DNA of 64,000 nt from Polynucleobacter sp. MG-Unter2-18 (GCF_018687675.1 NZ_CP061302.1:1004192-1068191), one strand, 5' to 3'. Shown: positions 35,713 to 46,382, counted from the stretch's first letter. Notes: a model not told the origin generated them from the sequence alone. A program made the numbers and translations.

Positions 35713-36333
35713 CGCCCTCTTTTTGGCTACCATCCCAAGCAATGCTGACATACCAGTATGCCTTGCTCCCTCTGATAATTCTTTTTCGTAGCACTGGAGC
35801 TCAAGCACTTCAAAACCTTGACTTAACTCGCGAATCATTTCTTCGGTGTAGAGATGCTCTATCAGTGATGGGCCACCGGTTTTGTATTCCAGTTGCTTTG
35901 GGGTGTATCCCTGCAAAATAAACAGGCCGCCTGATTTCAAAGTCTGGCGTACTTGTTGGAAAATTCTGGCGCGCATTTCGGGATCGGCAAACTGGATGAA
36001 GATCCCAACTACCGCATCATATGTATTGGCCTGCCAATCAAAGCCATCGGTGTCACAAAGACTGTATTGAATATTGACTTCGTTATCAGCAGCGAGCTGA
36101 TTGGCTTTGGCAAGTGCAATATCAGAAACATCGAAGCCCGTTACGCGCATCCCTTGCTTGGCAAGCCAAACACCATTTCGCCCTTCTCCATCAGCAATAC
36201 AGAGAACAGAAGAGTTGGGCTTTAGATAATGGGACGCTTGCTCAACCAGAAATTCATTTGGCTCTTTTCCAAAGATAAATTCTTGTTTATTAAAACGTTC
36301 ATTCCAGAACTGGGTAGCATCACTAAAGCCCAT
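35710..36333 (-). CDS. Class I SAM-dependent methyltransferase
   Basis: A 207-residue Rossmann-fold methyltransferase. The SAM-binding motif I is VLCIADGEGRNGVWLAKQG (about 40-58), then GFDVSDIALAKA and a motif IV-like YDAVVGIFIQFADPE. The N-terminal WNERFNKQEFIFGKEPNEFL is typical of TehB/thiopurine-like methyltransferases acting on small molecules. The substrate is unknown. It stands between the HiPIP terminator and metZ with a 31-base gap to metZ, possibly in the metZ transcript. Confidence 0.85.
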   Translation of the reverse strand: MGFSDATQFWNERFNKQEFIFGKEPNEFLVEQASHYLKPNSSVLCIADGEGRNGVWLAKQGMRVTGFDVSDIALAKANQLAADNEVNIQYSLCDTDGFDWQANTYDAVVGIFIQFADPEMRARIFQQVRQTLKSGGLFILQGYTPKQLEYKTGGPSLIEHLYTEEMIRELSQGFEVLELQCYEKELSEGARHTGMSALLGMVAKKRA

Positions 36334-36364
36334 AAATTCCCTGATCTTGAATATTTTATGGAAC

Positions 36365-37573
36365 TTACTTCTTCAGTCCACCAATGAGATCACTCTTTAA
36401 ATCTACCACGCTCTCAAGCCCAACAGCGATACGGACCAAGCCATCAGTAATACCTGCGGCTTTACGAGCCTCTGGACTGACTCGACAGTGTGTTGTGGTA
36501 GCAGGATGGGTGATCGTTGTGCGAGTGTCCCCAAGGTTTGCAGTAATGGAGCAGAGCTTTGTTTGATTAATCAAATTGAAAGCCGCTTTTTTTCCACCCT
36601 TCAGTGTGAAAGACAAAATAGCGCCACCTGCTTTTTGCTGGCGCTTAGCCAACGCATGCTGCGGATGGGACTTCAGACCAGGATGGTAAACACGCTCTAC
36701 TCCCGGCTGTTTTTCTAGCCATTGAGCAATCTCTAGAGCATTTTGACTCTGCTGCTTCATGCGCAACTCGAGAGTTTCCAAACCTTTTAAGAATACCCAG
36801 GCATTGAAGGCTGAAAGTGTTGGGCCGGCAGTACGCACATAGGGAAATACTTTGCCCATAATGAAATCATTGCTGCCAACAATTGCACCACCAACTACGC
36901 GACCCTGGCCATCCAAGTATTTAGTTGCCGAATGAATCACGACGTCAGCACCTAATAAGAGAGGTCTTTGTAAAGCCGGCGTACAAAAGCAGTTATCAAC
37001 CGCAAATAGTGCCTGAGCTTTCTTTGCTATTTTGGAGATAGCCTTGATATCAGCAATCTCAGTCAAAGGATTGGATGGTGTTTCCAAGTAAAACAATTTG
37101 GTATTTTCTTGGACGGCATTTTGCCAAGCCTTGGTGTCCGCTAAATCCACATAGGTCGTTGTAATACCAAAGCGTCCCAGAATATTGCTAAATAATTGGA
37201 TGGTGGCGCCAAACACAGAGCGAGAGCAAACAACGTGGTCTCCGGCCTGAAGATGGGACATTGCCATTGTCAAAATAGCAGCCATACCAGAAGAAGTGGC
37301 AATACAAGCTTCGCCACTTTCTAGAGCAGCCAAACGATCCTGGAACATGCTGACAGTAGGATTGGTAAAACGAGAATAAATAAAACCCTGATCTGCATGT
37401 GCAAAGCCATCCGCTGCAAGCTCTGCACTATCAAAGCAAAAACTGGAAGTGAGGAACATAGCCTCAGAGTGCTCTTGGTATTCAGCAGTACGGCGAGTAC
37501 CTGCACGAACCGCTAAGGTTTCAAGCGCAAGTTTAGAAAAATCAGGTTTTTTTCGGATTGGTTTACTCTTCAT
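36365..37573 (-). CDS. metZ: O-succinylhomoserine sulfhydrylase
   Basis: A 402-residue PLP enzyme of the Cys/Met metabolism family. The PLP lysine is in VVIHSATKYLDGQGRVVGG (about 208-226), and the start motif LETLAVRAGTRRTAEYQEHSE is typical of MetZ. It makes homocysteine directly from O-succinylhomoserine and sulfide. Sequence cannot fully separate it from O-acetylhomoserine or cystathionine enzymes, but the purF-metZ order in betaproteobacteria favours MetZ. A strong hairpin lies in the 69-base gap after purF. Confidence 0.92.
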   Translation of the reverse strand: MKSKPIRKKPDFSKLALETLAVRAGTRRTAEYQEHSEAMFLTSSFCFDSAELAADGFAHADQGFIYSRFTNPTVSMFQDRLAALESGEACIATSSGMAAILTMAMSHLQAGDHVVCSRSVFGATIQLFSNILGRFGITTTYVDLADTKAWQNAVQENTKLFYLETPSNPLTEIADIKAISKIAKKAQALFAVDNCFCTPALQRPLLLGADVVIHSATKYLDGQGRVVGGAIVGSNDFIMGKVFPYVRTAGPTLSAFNAWVFLKGLETLELRMKQQSQNALEIAQWLEKQPGVERVYHPGLKSHPQHALAKRQQKAGGAILSFTLKGGKKAAFNLINQTKLCSITANLGDTRTTITHPATTTHCRVSPEARKAAGITDGLVRIAVGLESVVDLKSDLIGGLKK

Positions 37574-37604
37574 ACCGCTATTTTGACACCGAATTACAGA
37601 ATTG

Positions 37605-37626
37605 CCTCAGGCGCACACGCCCGAGG
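37605..37626 (-). other. Hairpin between purF and metZ
   Basis: On the minus strand CCTCGGGCG pairs with CGCCTGAGG (9 bp, one G-U pair) around a TGTG loop, 16 bases after the purF stop. No T run follows, so it is not a standard intrinsic terminator; it may stabilise or process the mRNA, or pause transcription. Confidence 0.6.
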
Positions 37627-37642
37627 AACTCGATCGTTGTTT

Positions 37643-39181
37643 TTAGTCTTCTGTTGCTAAATGCAAATGCAGTTGAGAACGGGCAAAGTCGCTAGAATCG
37701 TGCTGACGGTCGGCCTTCGCTTCGGAAGTATTGCGAGCAGCCTCCAGAGCATCCAAATAAGATTCATTGATATCGCCAGTAATGTAGTGACCATCAAAAC
37801 AAGATGCCTCAAAGTTCTGGATATCAGGGTTGATATCTTTGACGGCCTGCTTCATATCTTCGACGCTTTGATAGATTAATTGGTCTGCACCAATCAACTT
37901 ATTGATCTCTTCATCAGTGCGGCCATAAGCAACCAACTCACTACGCGTTGGCATATCGATGCCATACACATTAGGGAAGCGCACAGGTGGTGCAGCGGAA
38001 GCAAAAATCACTTTCTTGGCGCCGGACTCTCGTGCCATCTGCACAATCTCAAATGAGGTAGTACCACGAACAATAGAGTCGTCCACAATTAAGACGGTCT
38101 TATCTTTGAACTCAATGCGCATGGCATTGAGTTTCTGACGGACTGATTTTTTGCGCACAGCTTGGCCAGGCATGATGAAGGTTCTACCGATATAACGATT
38201 CTTGAAGAATCCTTCGCGGTAATCAACACCCAGACGTTTAGCAACCTGCATTGCTGCTGGACGGCTAGAGTCAGGAATCGGCATCACAACATCAATCTCG
38301 CCTGGAATCGTTTCTTTACGAATCTTTTCAGCGAGGTAATCACCCATGCGCATCCGCACGTTATAAACAGTCACGCCATCAATTGTGGAGTCTGGACGAG
38401 CCATGTAAACATATTCAAAAATACAAGGTGTCAGAACTGCATCAGCAACACACTGACGCGAAGAGAAATTGCCATCCAAATCAATATAAATTGCTTCACC
38501 AGGATTTACATCGCGCACAAAGGTAAAGCCAAGGCCATCAAGTGCAACAGACTCAGAGGCAATCATCCACTCTGGACCCTTCTGTGTATCCATGCGCCCA
38601 ATGCAGAGAGGTCGAATTCCAAACGGGTCGCGAAACGCCAATAAGCCATAGCCCGCTATCAAAGAAACTACAGCGTAAGAGCCTTTAACACGCTTAGTGA
38701 CTTGTGTAACAGCGTTAAACATCGCGCTCTCATCTAATGCAGCGCTATTGGTTTCTTTTTGAAGTTCATCAGCCAATACGTTCAACAACACTTCTGTATC
38801 GGAACTGGTATTGATGTGGCGACGATCACGATAAGCCATCTCTACACGCAGGCTAGCCGCATTAGTCAGGTTGCCGTTATGCGCCAGAATGATGCCGTAA
38901 GGAGCGCTGACATAAAACGGTTGAGCCTCTTCCTCACTGCTTGCTGATCCAGCAGTTGGATAACGAACCTGACCAATACCAGCACTACCTAAAAGACTTC
39001 GCATATTGCGAGTTCTAAATACATCTCGCACAAGACCATTGGCTTTATGCATCGTGAATGAATTGCCATTCATCGTTGCCATGCCAGCAGCATCTTGACC
39101 ACGATGTTGTAGCAACAACAACGCGTCATAAATGAGCTGATTCACTGGGGAGTGGGAAACTGTTCCGACGACGCCGCACAT
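37643..39181 (-). CDS. purF: Amidophosphoribosyltransferase
   Basis: A 512-residue enzyme of the first purine step, making phosphoribosylamine from PRPP and glutamine. Cys2 (MCGVVGTVS) is the glutaminase nucleophile with no propeptide. The glutaminase motifs LLLQHRGQDAAG and LAHNGNLTNA and the PRPP loop VLIVDDSIVRGTTS (about 368-381) are present. Length is normal. It follows cvpA by four bases, as in E. coli. Confidence 0.97.
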   Translation of the reverse strand: MCGVVGTVSHSPVNQLIYDALLLLQHRGQDAAGMATMNGNSFTMHKANGLVRDVFRTRNMRSLLGSAGIGQVRYPTAGSASSEEEAQPFYVSAPYGIILAHNGNLTNAASLRVEMAYRDRRHINTSSDTEVLLNVLADELQKETNSAALDESAMFNAVTQVTKRVKGSYAVVSLIAGYGLLAFRDPFGIRPLCIGRMDTQKGPEWMIASESVALDGLGFTFVRDVNPGEAIYIDLDGNFSSRQCVADAVLTPCIFEYVYMARPDSTIDGVTVYNVRMRMGDYLAEKIRKETIPGEIDVVMPIPDSSRPAAMQVAKRLGVDYREGFFKNRYIGRTFIMPGQAVRKKSVRQKLNAMRIEFKDKTVLIVDDSIVRGTTSFEIVQMARESGAKKVIFASAAPPVRFPNVYGIDMPTRSELVAYGRTDEEINKLIGADQLIYQSVEDMKQAVKDINPDIQNFEASCFDGHYITGDINESYLDALEAARNTSEAKADRQHDSSDFARSQLHLHLATED

Positions 39182-39185
39182 AAGC

Positions 39186-39752
39186 CTAGATCCCTATTGT
39201 TAATGAAGGTGTAACGGTGGGTGTAATTTTAGGCATTGCATTACTTAATTGCTTTGCCCAGTCTGCCGGCAACCAACCCTTAATTAAGCCAGTTGCCATA
39301 TCGATAGCTGGTCGGGTAATTGCCTTCTGCCATGCGACGCTCTGAGGAATAGGAGTCAAGGCAGCTAATGTAGCCATCACTACGACAACGACACCACCAC
39401 GCGCTAAGCCAAATACGAGACCAAGAAATCGATCTGTCATGCTCAATCCAGCAGACGCAATAATCTTCTGAATCACATTGCCGATCAAACCACAGACAAT
39501 CAAGGTAAGGATAAAGAGAATGAGGAAGCTCACACCTAAGCTCAGTAACTCATCCATATGAAAAGTAGATAACCATTCGACAGAAAGGTAGTTTGTATAG
39601 TGATATGCAACCCAAGCAGCTACAAACCAAGATGCTAGTGCCAGCACCTCTTTGAAAAGACCTCGAGAAATCCCCACCAATGCAGAAACTAATAGCACTA
39701 CCAGGGTGAAGTAATCCACCGTGGTTAACTTCAGGGTGGACAAATATTCCAT
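39186..39752 (-). CDS. cvpA: CvpA family membrane protein
   Basis: A 188-residue protein with four membrane segments in the N-terminal 130 residues; begins with LTTVDYFTLVVLLVSALVGI and has GLFKEVLALASWFVAAW, the CvpA core. CvpA was found through colicin V production and is needed for envelope stress resistance in enterobacteria; its activity is unknown. The cvpA-purF pairing is ancient. The first base of its start codon coincides with the end of the SPOR gene. Confidence 0.92.
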   Translation of the reverse strand: MEYLSTLKLTTVDYFTLVVLLVSALVGISRGLFKEVLALASWFVAAWVAYHYTNYLSVEWLSTFHMDELLSLGVSFLILFILTLIVCGLIGNVIQKIIASAGLSMTDRFLGLVFGLARGGVVVVVMATLAALTPIPQSVAWQKAITRPAIDMATGLIKGWLPADWAKQLSNAMPKITPTVTPSLTIGI

Positions 39753-40519
39753 TAAGGGGCTTCCACCTCAACTAGCCTTGGAGATAAGCCCATGGCTTTC
39801 ACTTTTTTCTCAGCAGCTTCAGCAGCATCCTTATCAGCAAAAGGCCCCGCTCTCAATAAGAAAAGTTTTACTCCGTCAGTACCGGTCTTATTTAAAACGT
39901 AATTAGGAATCTTTTGATCCTTCATCTTGGCTATCCAGCCCTTAGCTCGCTCTTCGGATGCAAAAGCACCAACCTGGATGACATATTTACCGGGCCCCAT
40001 TTTTTTAGGGGGCTCTTCAGTTTTTGATTTAGTGATTGCATCTGGTGCAATGATGACTTCTTCACCGGCGGCCAAGCCACTAATGGAATTTGATTTACTT
40101 ACTGCGGGGGATGATTTCGCTGCAAGCTCTTTGGGTGGAGTAGGCGCTTTTTCTTTCGCTGGCACTTCAACAGTAGCAGCCGAACTCGGCTTCTCATCAT
40201 TTCCGGATAAAGCAGCGTTAGGGGTAGGCAGACTAGTCACAATATTGACAGCAATATCGTTATTCACAGACTTAGGCTTATTGTCCAAAATACGAGGAAG
40301 GCCAACTACCGCAATTAATACTAGAACGGCCGCACCAATCAGACGATGGCGGGCACGTTGTTGATCTGGATCTTCTGTAAAAGCGAGCTCTTCATTTTCT
40401 TGAGCGCGCTGAAAACTGCGGGGGGCTAATTTATTGACTGTACGACGGCCCCTCACCGAAGCCCGATCAAGGTCTTCAGTCTCAAAGTTTCGCTTAAAAA
40501 GCTTAGGTAAACGAATCAT
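39752..40519 (-). CDS. SPOR-domain protein (DedD-like)
   Basis: A 255-residue protein: charged cytoplasmic N-terminus, one membrane helix (about 60-77, HRLIGAAVLVLIAVVGL), a Pro/Lys/Ala-rich linker, and a C-terminal SPOR domain (about 177-253) with YVIQVGAFASEERAKGW and FLLRAGPFADKDAAEAA. SPOR domains bind denuded glycan at the division septum. Its position after folC and before cvpA is that of dedD in E. coli, hence a probable cell-division role. Confidence 0.9.
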   Translation of the reverse strand: MIRLPKLFKRNFETEDLDRASVRGRRTVNKLAPRSFQRAQENEELAFTEDPDQQRARHRLIGAAVLVLIAVVGLPRILDNKPKSVNNDIAVNIVTSLPTPNAALSGNDEKPSSAATVEVPAKEKAPTPPKELAAKSSPAVSKSNSISGLAAGEEVIIAPDAITKSKTEEPPKKMGPGKYVIQVGAFASEERAKGWIAKMKDQKIPNYVLNKTGTDGVKLFLLRAGPFADKDAAEAAEKKVKAMGLSPRLVEVEAP

Positions 40520-40522
40520 GGA

Positions 40523-41848
40523 TCAATGGGCCTGGTTATTTCGATATGCCATTACTCCGGCAACGGTATAGAAGGATCCGAAGATAACAATTCTATCACC
40601 CTCACCGGCCTTAGAAAGCGCTTTTTGATACGCTGCAGCAGGATCTGGGAAGCATTCAATGCCACCATCTTCCCCATTTTTAACGGACACACCCAGATCT
40701 ATCAACTTCTCAGATAGTGCTGCGGTACTAGCGGCGCGTGGAGTTGGTAAATCTGTGCAAAACCAGAAGTCCACGCTACTTAATAAGGGCTTAATAACCC
40801 CAGCAATATCCTTATCTGCCATTGCACCAAAAATGGCATAGGTATAGGGGTGGTAGCCCATCTTATCCAAGCCTTGCCCCAAGGTGGCTGCTGCATGAGG
40901 ATTGTGGGCAACATCTAAAACGATCGTTGGCTGACCTGGTAGAACCTGAAAACGACCTGGCAGCTCCACCATAGCAAAGCCATTCCGAATATCCTGCGCA
41001 CTAACCGGCAGTCGTTGATGTAAGGCCATTAATGCAGCAATCACGGCGGAGGCATTCAGAATTTGATTGGCACCACGTAATGCAGGGTAGCCTAAGCCGC
41101 TAAAGCGTTTTTGACGCCCTGCCCAACCCCACTGCTGCTTATCACCCTGAAAGTTATAGTCACGGCCTTGGAGCCATAAATCACAGCCGAGTTTTTCAGC
41201 GTGATCAATCAAAGTTTGTGGAGGTACTGGATCTCCACAAACTGCAATACCACCAGCTCGGAAAATACCTGCTTTTTCAAAACCAATTGCCTCACGTGTG
41301 CCACCCAAAAAATCGGCATGATCAATATCGATACTCGTGACAATCGCACAATCTGCATCAACAATATTGACCGCATCCAAACGGCCACCCATTCCAACTT
41401 CAAGCACTACTGCATCTAATTGAGCATTGGAAAATAAATGCATGATCGCCAAGGTGGTGAACTCAAAATACGTTAAGGTTGGCGCATCCACTAAGCTAAC
41501 GCGAGCTTTTTCAACAGCTGCAAAATGCTCTAGCAAAAGATCATCTTTTACCTCTTCACCATTAACGCGTGCACGCTCGTTAAAGACGAGTAAATGTGGC
41601 GACATATGGCAGCCAACCTTGTAGCCAGAGGCTAGCAAAATAGTCTCAAGGTAGGCGCAAGTAGAACCTTTGCCATTGGTGCCAGCCACAGTAATCACCG
41701 GGCAATCGAAGTGAAGGCCTAGGGCATCTTTAACACGATTGATGCGTGCAAGACCCATATCAATACCAACGGGATGGGCTGTTTCGAGGTGACTAAGCCA
41801 AGCCGTTAAGCTAGAAAAAAGGATGGGAGTTTGGAGGGCGAGATTCAA
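40523..41848 (-). CDS. folC: Dihydrofolate synthase / folylpolyglutamate synthase
   Basis: A 441-residue Mur-ligase-like enzyme. The P-loop TVAGTNGKGSTCAYLE is at about 54-69; the domain contains SPHLLVFNERARVNG and, later, VLDVAHNPHAA. It adds glutamate to dihydropteroate and to folates. The start codon appears to be TTG at 41848, five bases after the accD stop; no ATG fits better. accD-folC-dedD-cvpA-purF is the conserved order. Confidence 0.94.
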   Translation of the reverse strand: MNLALQTPILFSSLTAWLSHLETAHPVGIDMGLARINRVKDALGLHFDCPVITVAGTNGKGSTCAYLETILLASGYKVGCHMSPHLLVFNERARVNGEEVKDDLLLEHFAAVEKARVSLVDAPTLTYFEFTTLAIMHLFSNAQLDAVVLEVGMGGRLDAVNIVDADCAIVTSIDIDHADFLGGTREAIGFEKAGIFRAGGIAVCGDPVPPQTLIDHAEKLGCDLWLQGRDYNFQGDKQQWGWAGRQKRFSGLGYPALRGANQILNASAVIAALMALHQRLPVSAQDIRNGFAMVELPGRFQVLPGQPTIVLDVAHNPHAAATLGQGLDKMGYHPYTYAIFGAMADKDIAGVIKPLLSSVDFWFCTDLPTPRAASTAALSEKLIDLGVSVKNGEDGGIECFPDPAAAYQKALSKAGEGDRIVIFGSFYTVAGVMAYRNNQAH

Positions 41849-41853
41849 GCGCT

Positions 41854-42741
41854 TTATACAGCTGCGCTACCCGCAATCGCAGGCTCAGGGAGTTGCTGTA
41901 GCAAAGCCAACAAACGGGCAATCTCACCTCGCATCTGGCGACGATCAACGATCATGTCGATGCCGCCCTTTTGCATCAAAAACTCAGAGCGCTGAAAGCC
42001 TTCTGGTAATTTTTCACGCACAGTTTGCTCGATCACACGCGGACCAGCAAAACCAATTAAAGCCTTTGGTTCGGCCATCACTACATCGCCCATAAACGCA
42101 AAGCTGGCAGAAATTCCACCCATGGTTGGGTCTGTTAAAACGCTAATGTAGGGCAAACCTTTTTTAGAGAGCAGAGTGAGCATCGAGTTAGTCTTCGCCA
42201 TCTGAAAAAGAGATAGCAAGCTTTCTTGCATACGCGCACCGCCAGTAGCGGTCATACAAATAAAAGCACACTTCTTAGCAATGGCTTCCTGTACGCCGCG
42301 AGCAAAACGCTCACCTACTACCGAACCCATTGAGCCACCCATGTATTGGAATTCAAAGCAGGCCGTCACCACTGGAATGCTCTCAATTTTTCCGCCAAGA
42401 ACAATTAAGGCCTCGGTTTCGCCAGAAGCATCACTAGCTTCTTTTAAGCGATCAGGGTACTTTTTGGAATCTTTAAATTTGAGTGGGTCGACTGGATAAA
42501 TATCAGCGCCAATTTCATAGCGACCCTTTGGGTCTAAAAGACTATCGAGGCGCTGACGGGCGCCAATGCGCATGTGATGACTACACTTAGGACAAACCGA
42601 TAAATTTGCTTCGATATCAGTGCTATACAGTACGGTTTCACAGCTGGGACACTTAACCCAAAGTCCTTCAGGAACAGACTTGCGATTAGCAGGATCCGTA
42701 TGTTGGATTTGCGGGGGTAGTAATTTATCGATCCAGCTCAT
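41854..42741 (-). CDS. accD: Acetyl-CoA carboxylase carboxyltransferase subunit beta
   Basis: A 295-residue subunit that transfers the carboxyl group from biotin to acetyl-CoA, with AccA. The N-terminal zinc ribbon has CPSC and CPKC (about residues 34-37 and 53-56). The crotonase-like core includes [18 protein letters not shown] and [12 protein letters not shown]. It follows trpA by 22 bases in the usual trp-accD-folC order. Confidence 0.97.
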   Translation of the reverse strand: MSWIDKLLPPQIQHTDPANRKSVPEGLWVKCPSCETVLYSTDIEANLSVCPKCSHHMRIGARQRLDSLLDPKGRYEIGADIYPVDPLKFKDSKKYPDRLKEASDASGETEALIVLGGKIESIPVVTACFEFQYMGGSMGSVVGERFARGVQEAIAKKCAFICMTATGGARMQESLLSLFQMAKTNSMLTLLSKKGLPYISVLTDPTMGGISASFAFMGDVVMAEPKALIGFAGPRVIEQTVREKLPEGFQRSEFLMQKGGIDMIVDRRQMRGEIARLLALLQQLPEPAIAGSAAV

Positions 42742-42763
42742 CAGTATTTAACTATCCAGTGCA

Positions 42764-43561
42764 TTAACTATCTAAAGCGACGCGAATTTCACGAATGAAG
42801 GTTTCGAGTGATTGTACCGCTTGGCCAGGGGCAGAATCCTCCAAAAGACGAATAATTCGACTACCAATCACCACCGCATCAGCGGTTTTTGATACTGCAC
42901 GGGCACTTTCAGCATCATTAATACCAAAACCGACTGCGATCGGAATTGACGTAGCCTCACGAATTTTAGGAATAATGCTTGCCACATCCTGAGTATTCAG
43001 ATGAGATGCGCCAGTTACTCCGCGCATAGAGACATAGTAGATATAACCAGAAGCTATTTTAGCAGCGTCTTTTATACGCTCTGGTGATGAAGTGGGAGCC
43101 AATAGAAAAATTGGATCTACGCCCGCTGCCCTCATTTGATTAGCAAAATCAACGCACTCCTCTGGAGGATAGTCCACGATCAAAACACCATCAACGCCGG
43201 CAGCTTTAGCTTCCGTTGCAAAGCGCTCCGCTCCCATCTGTTCGACTGGATTGGCATAGCCCATTAAAACGACTGGTGTAGCAGTATCGACTTTACGAAA
43301 CTCTTTCACCATTTCTAAGCAACCACGCAGAGTAACGCCTTGTGTCAGCGCTCTTTCAGACGAGCGTTGAATAACAGGACCATCTGCCATCGGGTCAGAA
43401 AATGGCACCCCAAGTTCAATGACGTTAGAGCCACCACGAACTAATGCGTGCATTAATTCAACAGTGAGTTTGGGATCGGGATCACCAGCGGTAATAAAAG
43501 GGATTAAGCCTTTTTTCCCGCTAGCTTTTAGTTCATTGAAGAGTGCAGTAATTTTTGACAT
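42764..43561 (-). CDS. trpA: Tryptophan synthase alpha subunit
   Basis: A 265-residue TIM barrel that splits indole-3-glycerol phosphate into indole and glyceraldehyde phosphate. The catalytic Glu is in [16 protein letters not shown] (about 46-61) and the second acid in [23 protein letters not shown] is the phosphate-loop region. It follows trpB by 47 bases. Confidence 0.97.
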   Translation of the reverse strand: MSKITALFNELKASGKKGLIPFITAGDPDPKLTVELMHALVRGGSNVIELGVPFSDPMADGPVIQRSSERALTQGVTLRGCLEMVKEFRKVDTATPVVLMGYANPVEQMGAERFATEAKAAGVDGVLIVDYPPEECVDFANQMRAAGVDPIFLLAPTSSPERIKDAAKIASGYIYYVSMRGVTGASHLNTQDVASIIPKIREATSIPIAVGFGINDAESARAVSKTADAVVIGSRIIRLLEDSAPGQAVQSLETFIREIRVALDS

Positions 43562-43608
43562 GGAAAATCGTATCTATTCTTATATGTGACCTAATGATGA
43601 ACTAGGGA

Positions 43609-44802
43609 TTAGCCCTCGGAACCAGTAGCTTGTGCAACGGTATGCATGTCCTTGTCACCACGTCCAGATAGGTTGACCAAGATCGTTTTATCTTTAGGAA
43701 GTGTGGCCGCTAATTTACATGCATAGGCAATCGCATGAGCAGATTCTAGGGCGGGAATAATGCCTTCAATACGGCAGCAGTCATGAAAAGCTTTTAATGC
43801 TTCTTCATCCGTTATTGCTACATAGTCAGCGCGGCCAGAGTCCTTTAACCACGCATGCTCAGGACCAACGCCTGGGTAATCCATGCCAGCAGAAACTGAA
43901 TGCGTTTCTGATATCTGTCCATTTTCATCTTGCAAAAGATAGGTGCGATTGCCGTGCAAAACACCTGGCTTTCCAACGCAAAGGGCTGCTGAGTGAAGGC
44001 CACTATTGAGGCCATGACCTGCAGCTTCAACTCCAATTAATTTTACTTCCGGGAAATCAATGTAAGGATAGAAAATACCCATAGCGTTAGAACCGCCGCC
44101 AACGCAGGCCATGACATAGTCAGGCTGACGCCCAGTCATTACAGGCATTTGTATTTTGCACTCTTCCCCGATGACGCTTTGAAAGTCTCGGACCATCATT
44201 GGGTACGGATGGGGTCCAGCGACAGTACCAATAATGTAAAAGGTATCTTCTACATTAGTAACCCAGTCACGCATGGCTTCATTTAAGGCATCCTTTAGCG
44301 TCTTCGTTCCAGATTCAACAGGCACCACTTTTGCGCCAAGTAATTTCATACGGAACACATTTTGCGCTTGACGCGCTACGTCAACAGAACCTTGATACAC
44401 AGTGCAATCTAAACCGAAACGTGCGCAAATAGTTGCAGTAGCAACACCATGCTGCCCTGCTCCAGTTTCAGCAATAATGCGAGGCTTGCCCATGCGCTTA
44501 GCCAACATAGCTTGACCGATCACATTGTTAATTTTGTGCGCGCCAGTGTGATTCAAATCTTCACGCTTAAGATAAATTTGTGCGCCGCCTAACATCTCAC
44601 TCCAACGTTTAGCGTGATAGACCGGTGATGGACGACCTACAAAATGCTTGAGCTCATAATGAAATTCTTCTAAGAATTCAGGATCGTATTGATATTTTGC
44701 ATAAGCCGCCTTGAGCTCATCCAAAGCAAACATGAGCGTCTCAGAAACAAATACGCCACCGTAAGGACCAAAGTGTCCCCGTGCATCTGGCTTATCGTAC
44801 AT
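43609..44802 (-). CDS. trpB: Tryptophan synthase beta subunit
   Basis: A 397-residue PLP enzyme condensing indole with serine. The PLP lysine is in [15 protein letters not shown] (about residues 84-98), and the phosphate cup GGGSNAMG follows near residue 235. Begins [19 protein letters not shown], the standard start. It lies between trpF (31-base gap) and trpA. Confidence 0.98.
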   Translation of the reverse strand: MYDKPDARGHFGPYGGVFVSETLMFALDELKAAYAKYQYDPEFLEEFHYELKHFVGRPSPVYHAKRWSEMLGGAQIYLKREDLNHTGAHKINNVIGQAMLAKRMGKPRIIAETGAGQHGVATATICARFGLDCTVYQGSVDVARQAQNVFRMKLLGAKVVPVESGTKTLKDALNEAMRDWVTNVEDTFYIIGTVAGPHPYPMMVRDFQSVIGEECKIQMPVMTGRQPDYVMACVGGGSNAMGIFYPYIDFPEVKLIGVEAAGHGLNSGLHSAALCVGKPGVLHGNRTYLLQDENGQISETHSVSAGMDYPGVGPEHAWLKDSGRADYVAITDEEALKAFHDCCRIEGIIPALESAHAIAYACKLAATLPKDKTILVNLSGRGDKDMHTVAQATGSEG

Positions 44803-44833
44803 AAATACCTCTTTTATTAGTTACAGCAAATGA

Positions 44834-45508
44834 TTAGGTTGGCGTGCTTGCATCTGCTGCACGCACTGCCTCGATAAACTCTTTCATCAAGGCGTGGTCT
44901 TTTACACCTTTGCTGATTTCTACGCCACTAGAGACGTCAACCGCGCAAGGATGTAGACGAGCAATAGCTTCGCCCACGTTGTGAACGTTCAATCCACCAC
45001 TCAAAACGACCCGAGGCGCGTTTGCGCTTATCCATGCTTGTGGAATTCCTGACCAATCAAAAGGAATGCCCCCTCCCCCATAGCCCTCAACGAGCGCATC
45101 GAGCAAAAGAGCATTTGCTTGCCCATATTGTAGGGAAAAATCATCAAACGCGAAGCCTGCCCCAACACGGGCGGCCTTCATCCAGGGCTGACCTGCAGCT
45201 AGGCGTTGGCACTCCTCAGGAGACTCATCCCCATGAAACTGCCACAAAGTGATCGGGGCCGCAGCCCTGATGGCCTCAAATTCAGCATCGGTAGCATTGA
45301 CGACCAATCCAACCGCATCAACCCCAGCTGGAAGCCTAGAAATCAATGCGGCAGCGATATTGGGAGTAACGGCCCTAGGACTTGGGGGGTAAAACACGAA
45401 TCCAAGCGCATCAACACCTGAGGTGACAGCTGCATCGACATCCCCTGGCGACTTAAGACCGCAGATTTTGACCCTAGTTCGGCCTGGCGAGTTTGTTATT
45501 AAGCCCAT
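44834..45508 (-). CDS. trpF: Phosphoribosylanthranilate isomerase
   Basis: A 224-residue TIM barrel. The catalytic Cys is in RVKICGLKSPGDV, and the Asp in LLLDALVEGYGGGG. It carries out the third step of tryptophan synthesis. The frame is open 39 codons further upstream, overlapping the truA end, but that part has no family likeness; ATG 45508 (MGLITNSPGRTRVK) is chosen. It lies between truA and trpB as in other Burkholderiales. Confidence 0.95.
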   Translation of the reverse strand: MGLITNSPGRTRVKICGLKSPGDVDAAVTSGVDALGFVFYPPSPRAVTPNIAAALISRLPAGVDAVGLVVNATDAEFEAIRAAAPITLWQFHGDESPEECQRLAAGQPWMKAARVGAGFAFDDFSLQYGQANALLLDALVEGYGGGGIPFDWSGIPQAWISANAPRVVLSGGLNVHNVGEAIARLHPCAVDVSSGVEISKGVKDHALMKEFIEAVRAADASTPT

Positions 45509-45548
45509 AAAGGGAAATGATAAGGGTCTTGAGCTCTTAAAGACATAT

Positions 45549-46376
45549 TTATACAAAAATCGCCTTAGGCAACCAGGAGTTTGAAAGCCAGGGTTTGGGG
45601 ATATTAAATTCTTCCGGGTAGGCAATTTGCGCTAAATAGAGGCCTGAAGGTGAAAATGTGGGGGCTGCAACACTACGATTTTTTGCGGCCAAAACTTCAG
45701 CCATCCAATCAGCTGATTGCTTGCCTACGCCAATTTGGATAAAGCTTCCCACTAAATTGCGAACCATGTGATGCAAGAAGGCATTTCCTGTGATCCTAAA
45801 ATACAGCCACGGCTCATTCGAGAAAATGTCGATGGAATACATCGTCTTCACTGGAGTCTTACTTTGACATTCTGAGGAACGAAAAGAAGTGAAATCATGC
45901 TCACCAATCAAGCATTTAGCAGCAGATCTCATCGCATCGATATCAAACCAGCGATCTGCTGGAAGCATCACATAACCAGCGCGATCTGCAGCCATGGGAG
46001 AACGACAAGGCCCTGCATGTAATGCATAGATATAAGTACGTTCGTAAGCAGAATAGCGAGCACTAAATTCATCCGCAACTGGTTGAGCCCAATTGATCAC
46101 AATGGACTCTGGCAGGAATGCATTAACGCCCCTCACCCAAGACCAGTTATCTCGCTCAACCTCGACATCAAAGTGAACAACTTGACCTAATGCATGAACG
46201 CCTGCATCGGTTCGACCAGCAGTGACAACACGTATGGGATGAGAATTCTGGGCATCATTGCCAACAAACGAGGCAATAGCTCTCTCTAACTCATCCTGAA
46301 CAGTAAGCTGATTGACCTGTGTCTGCCAACCAGAAAAAGCACTGCCGTCATACTGAAGTCCGAGGGCAATGCGCAT
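45549..46376 (-). CDS. truA: tRNA pseudouridine(38-40) synthase
   Basis: A 275-residue enzyme. The catalytic Asp lies in [20 protein letters not shown] (about 50-69), and [14 protein letters not shown] and [17 protein letters not shown] are family motifs. It modifies uridines 38-40 in the anticodon stem of tRNAs. A TTG one codon upstream is ignored in favour of ATG 46376. It begins 6 bases after the fimV stop. Confidence 0.96.
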   Translation of the reverse strand: MRIALGLQYDGSAFSGWQTQVNQLTVQDELERAIASFVGNDAQNSHPIRVVTAGRTDAGVHALGQVVHFDVEVERDNWSWVRGVNAFLPESIVINWAQPVADEFSARYSAYERTYIYALHAGPCRSPMAADRAGYVMLPADRWFDIDAMRSAAKCLIGEHDFTSFRSSECQSKTPVKTMYSIDIFSNEPWLYFRITGNAFLHHMVRNLVGSFIQIGVGKQSADWMAEVLAAKNRSVAAPTFSPSGLYLAQIAYPEEFNIPKPWLSNSWLPKAIFV

Positions 46377-46382
46377 CAAAGT

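Noticed and set aside
38162..38644. 160-codon plus-strand open frame
   Set aside because: It lies fully antisense to purF, which has all its catalytic motifs; the translation has no recognisable domain and no ribosome binding site.
39927..40364. 145-codon plus-strand frame
   Set aside because: Antisense to the SPOR-domain gene, whose Ala/Pro/Lys-rich linker leaves the opposite strand free of stops.
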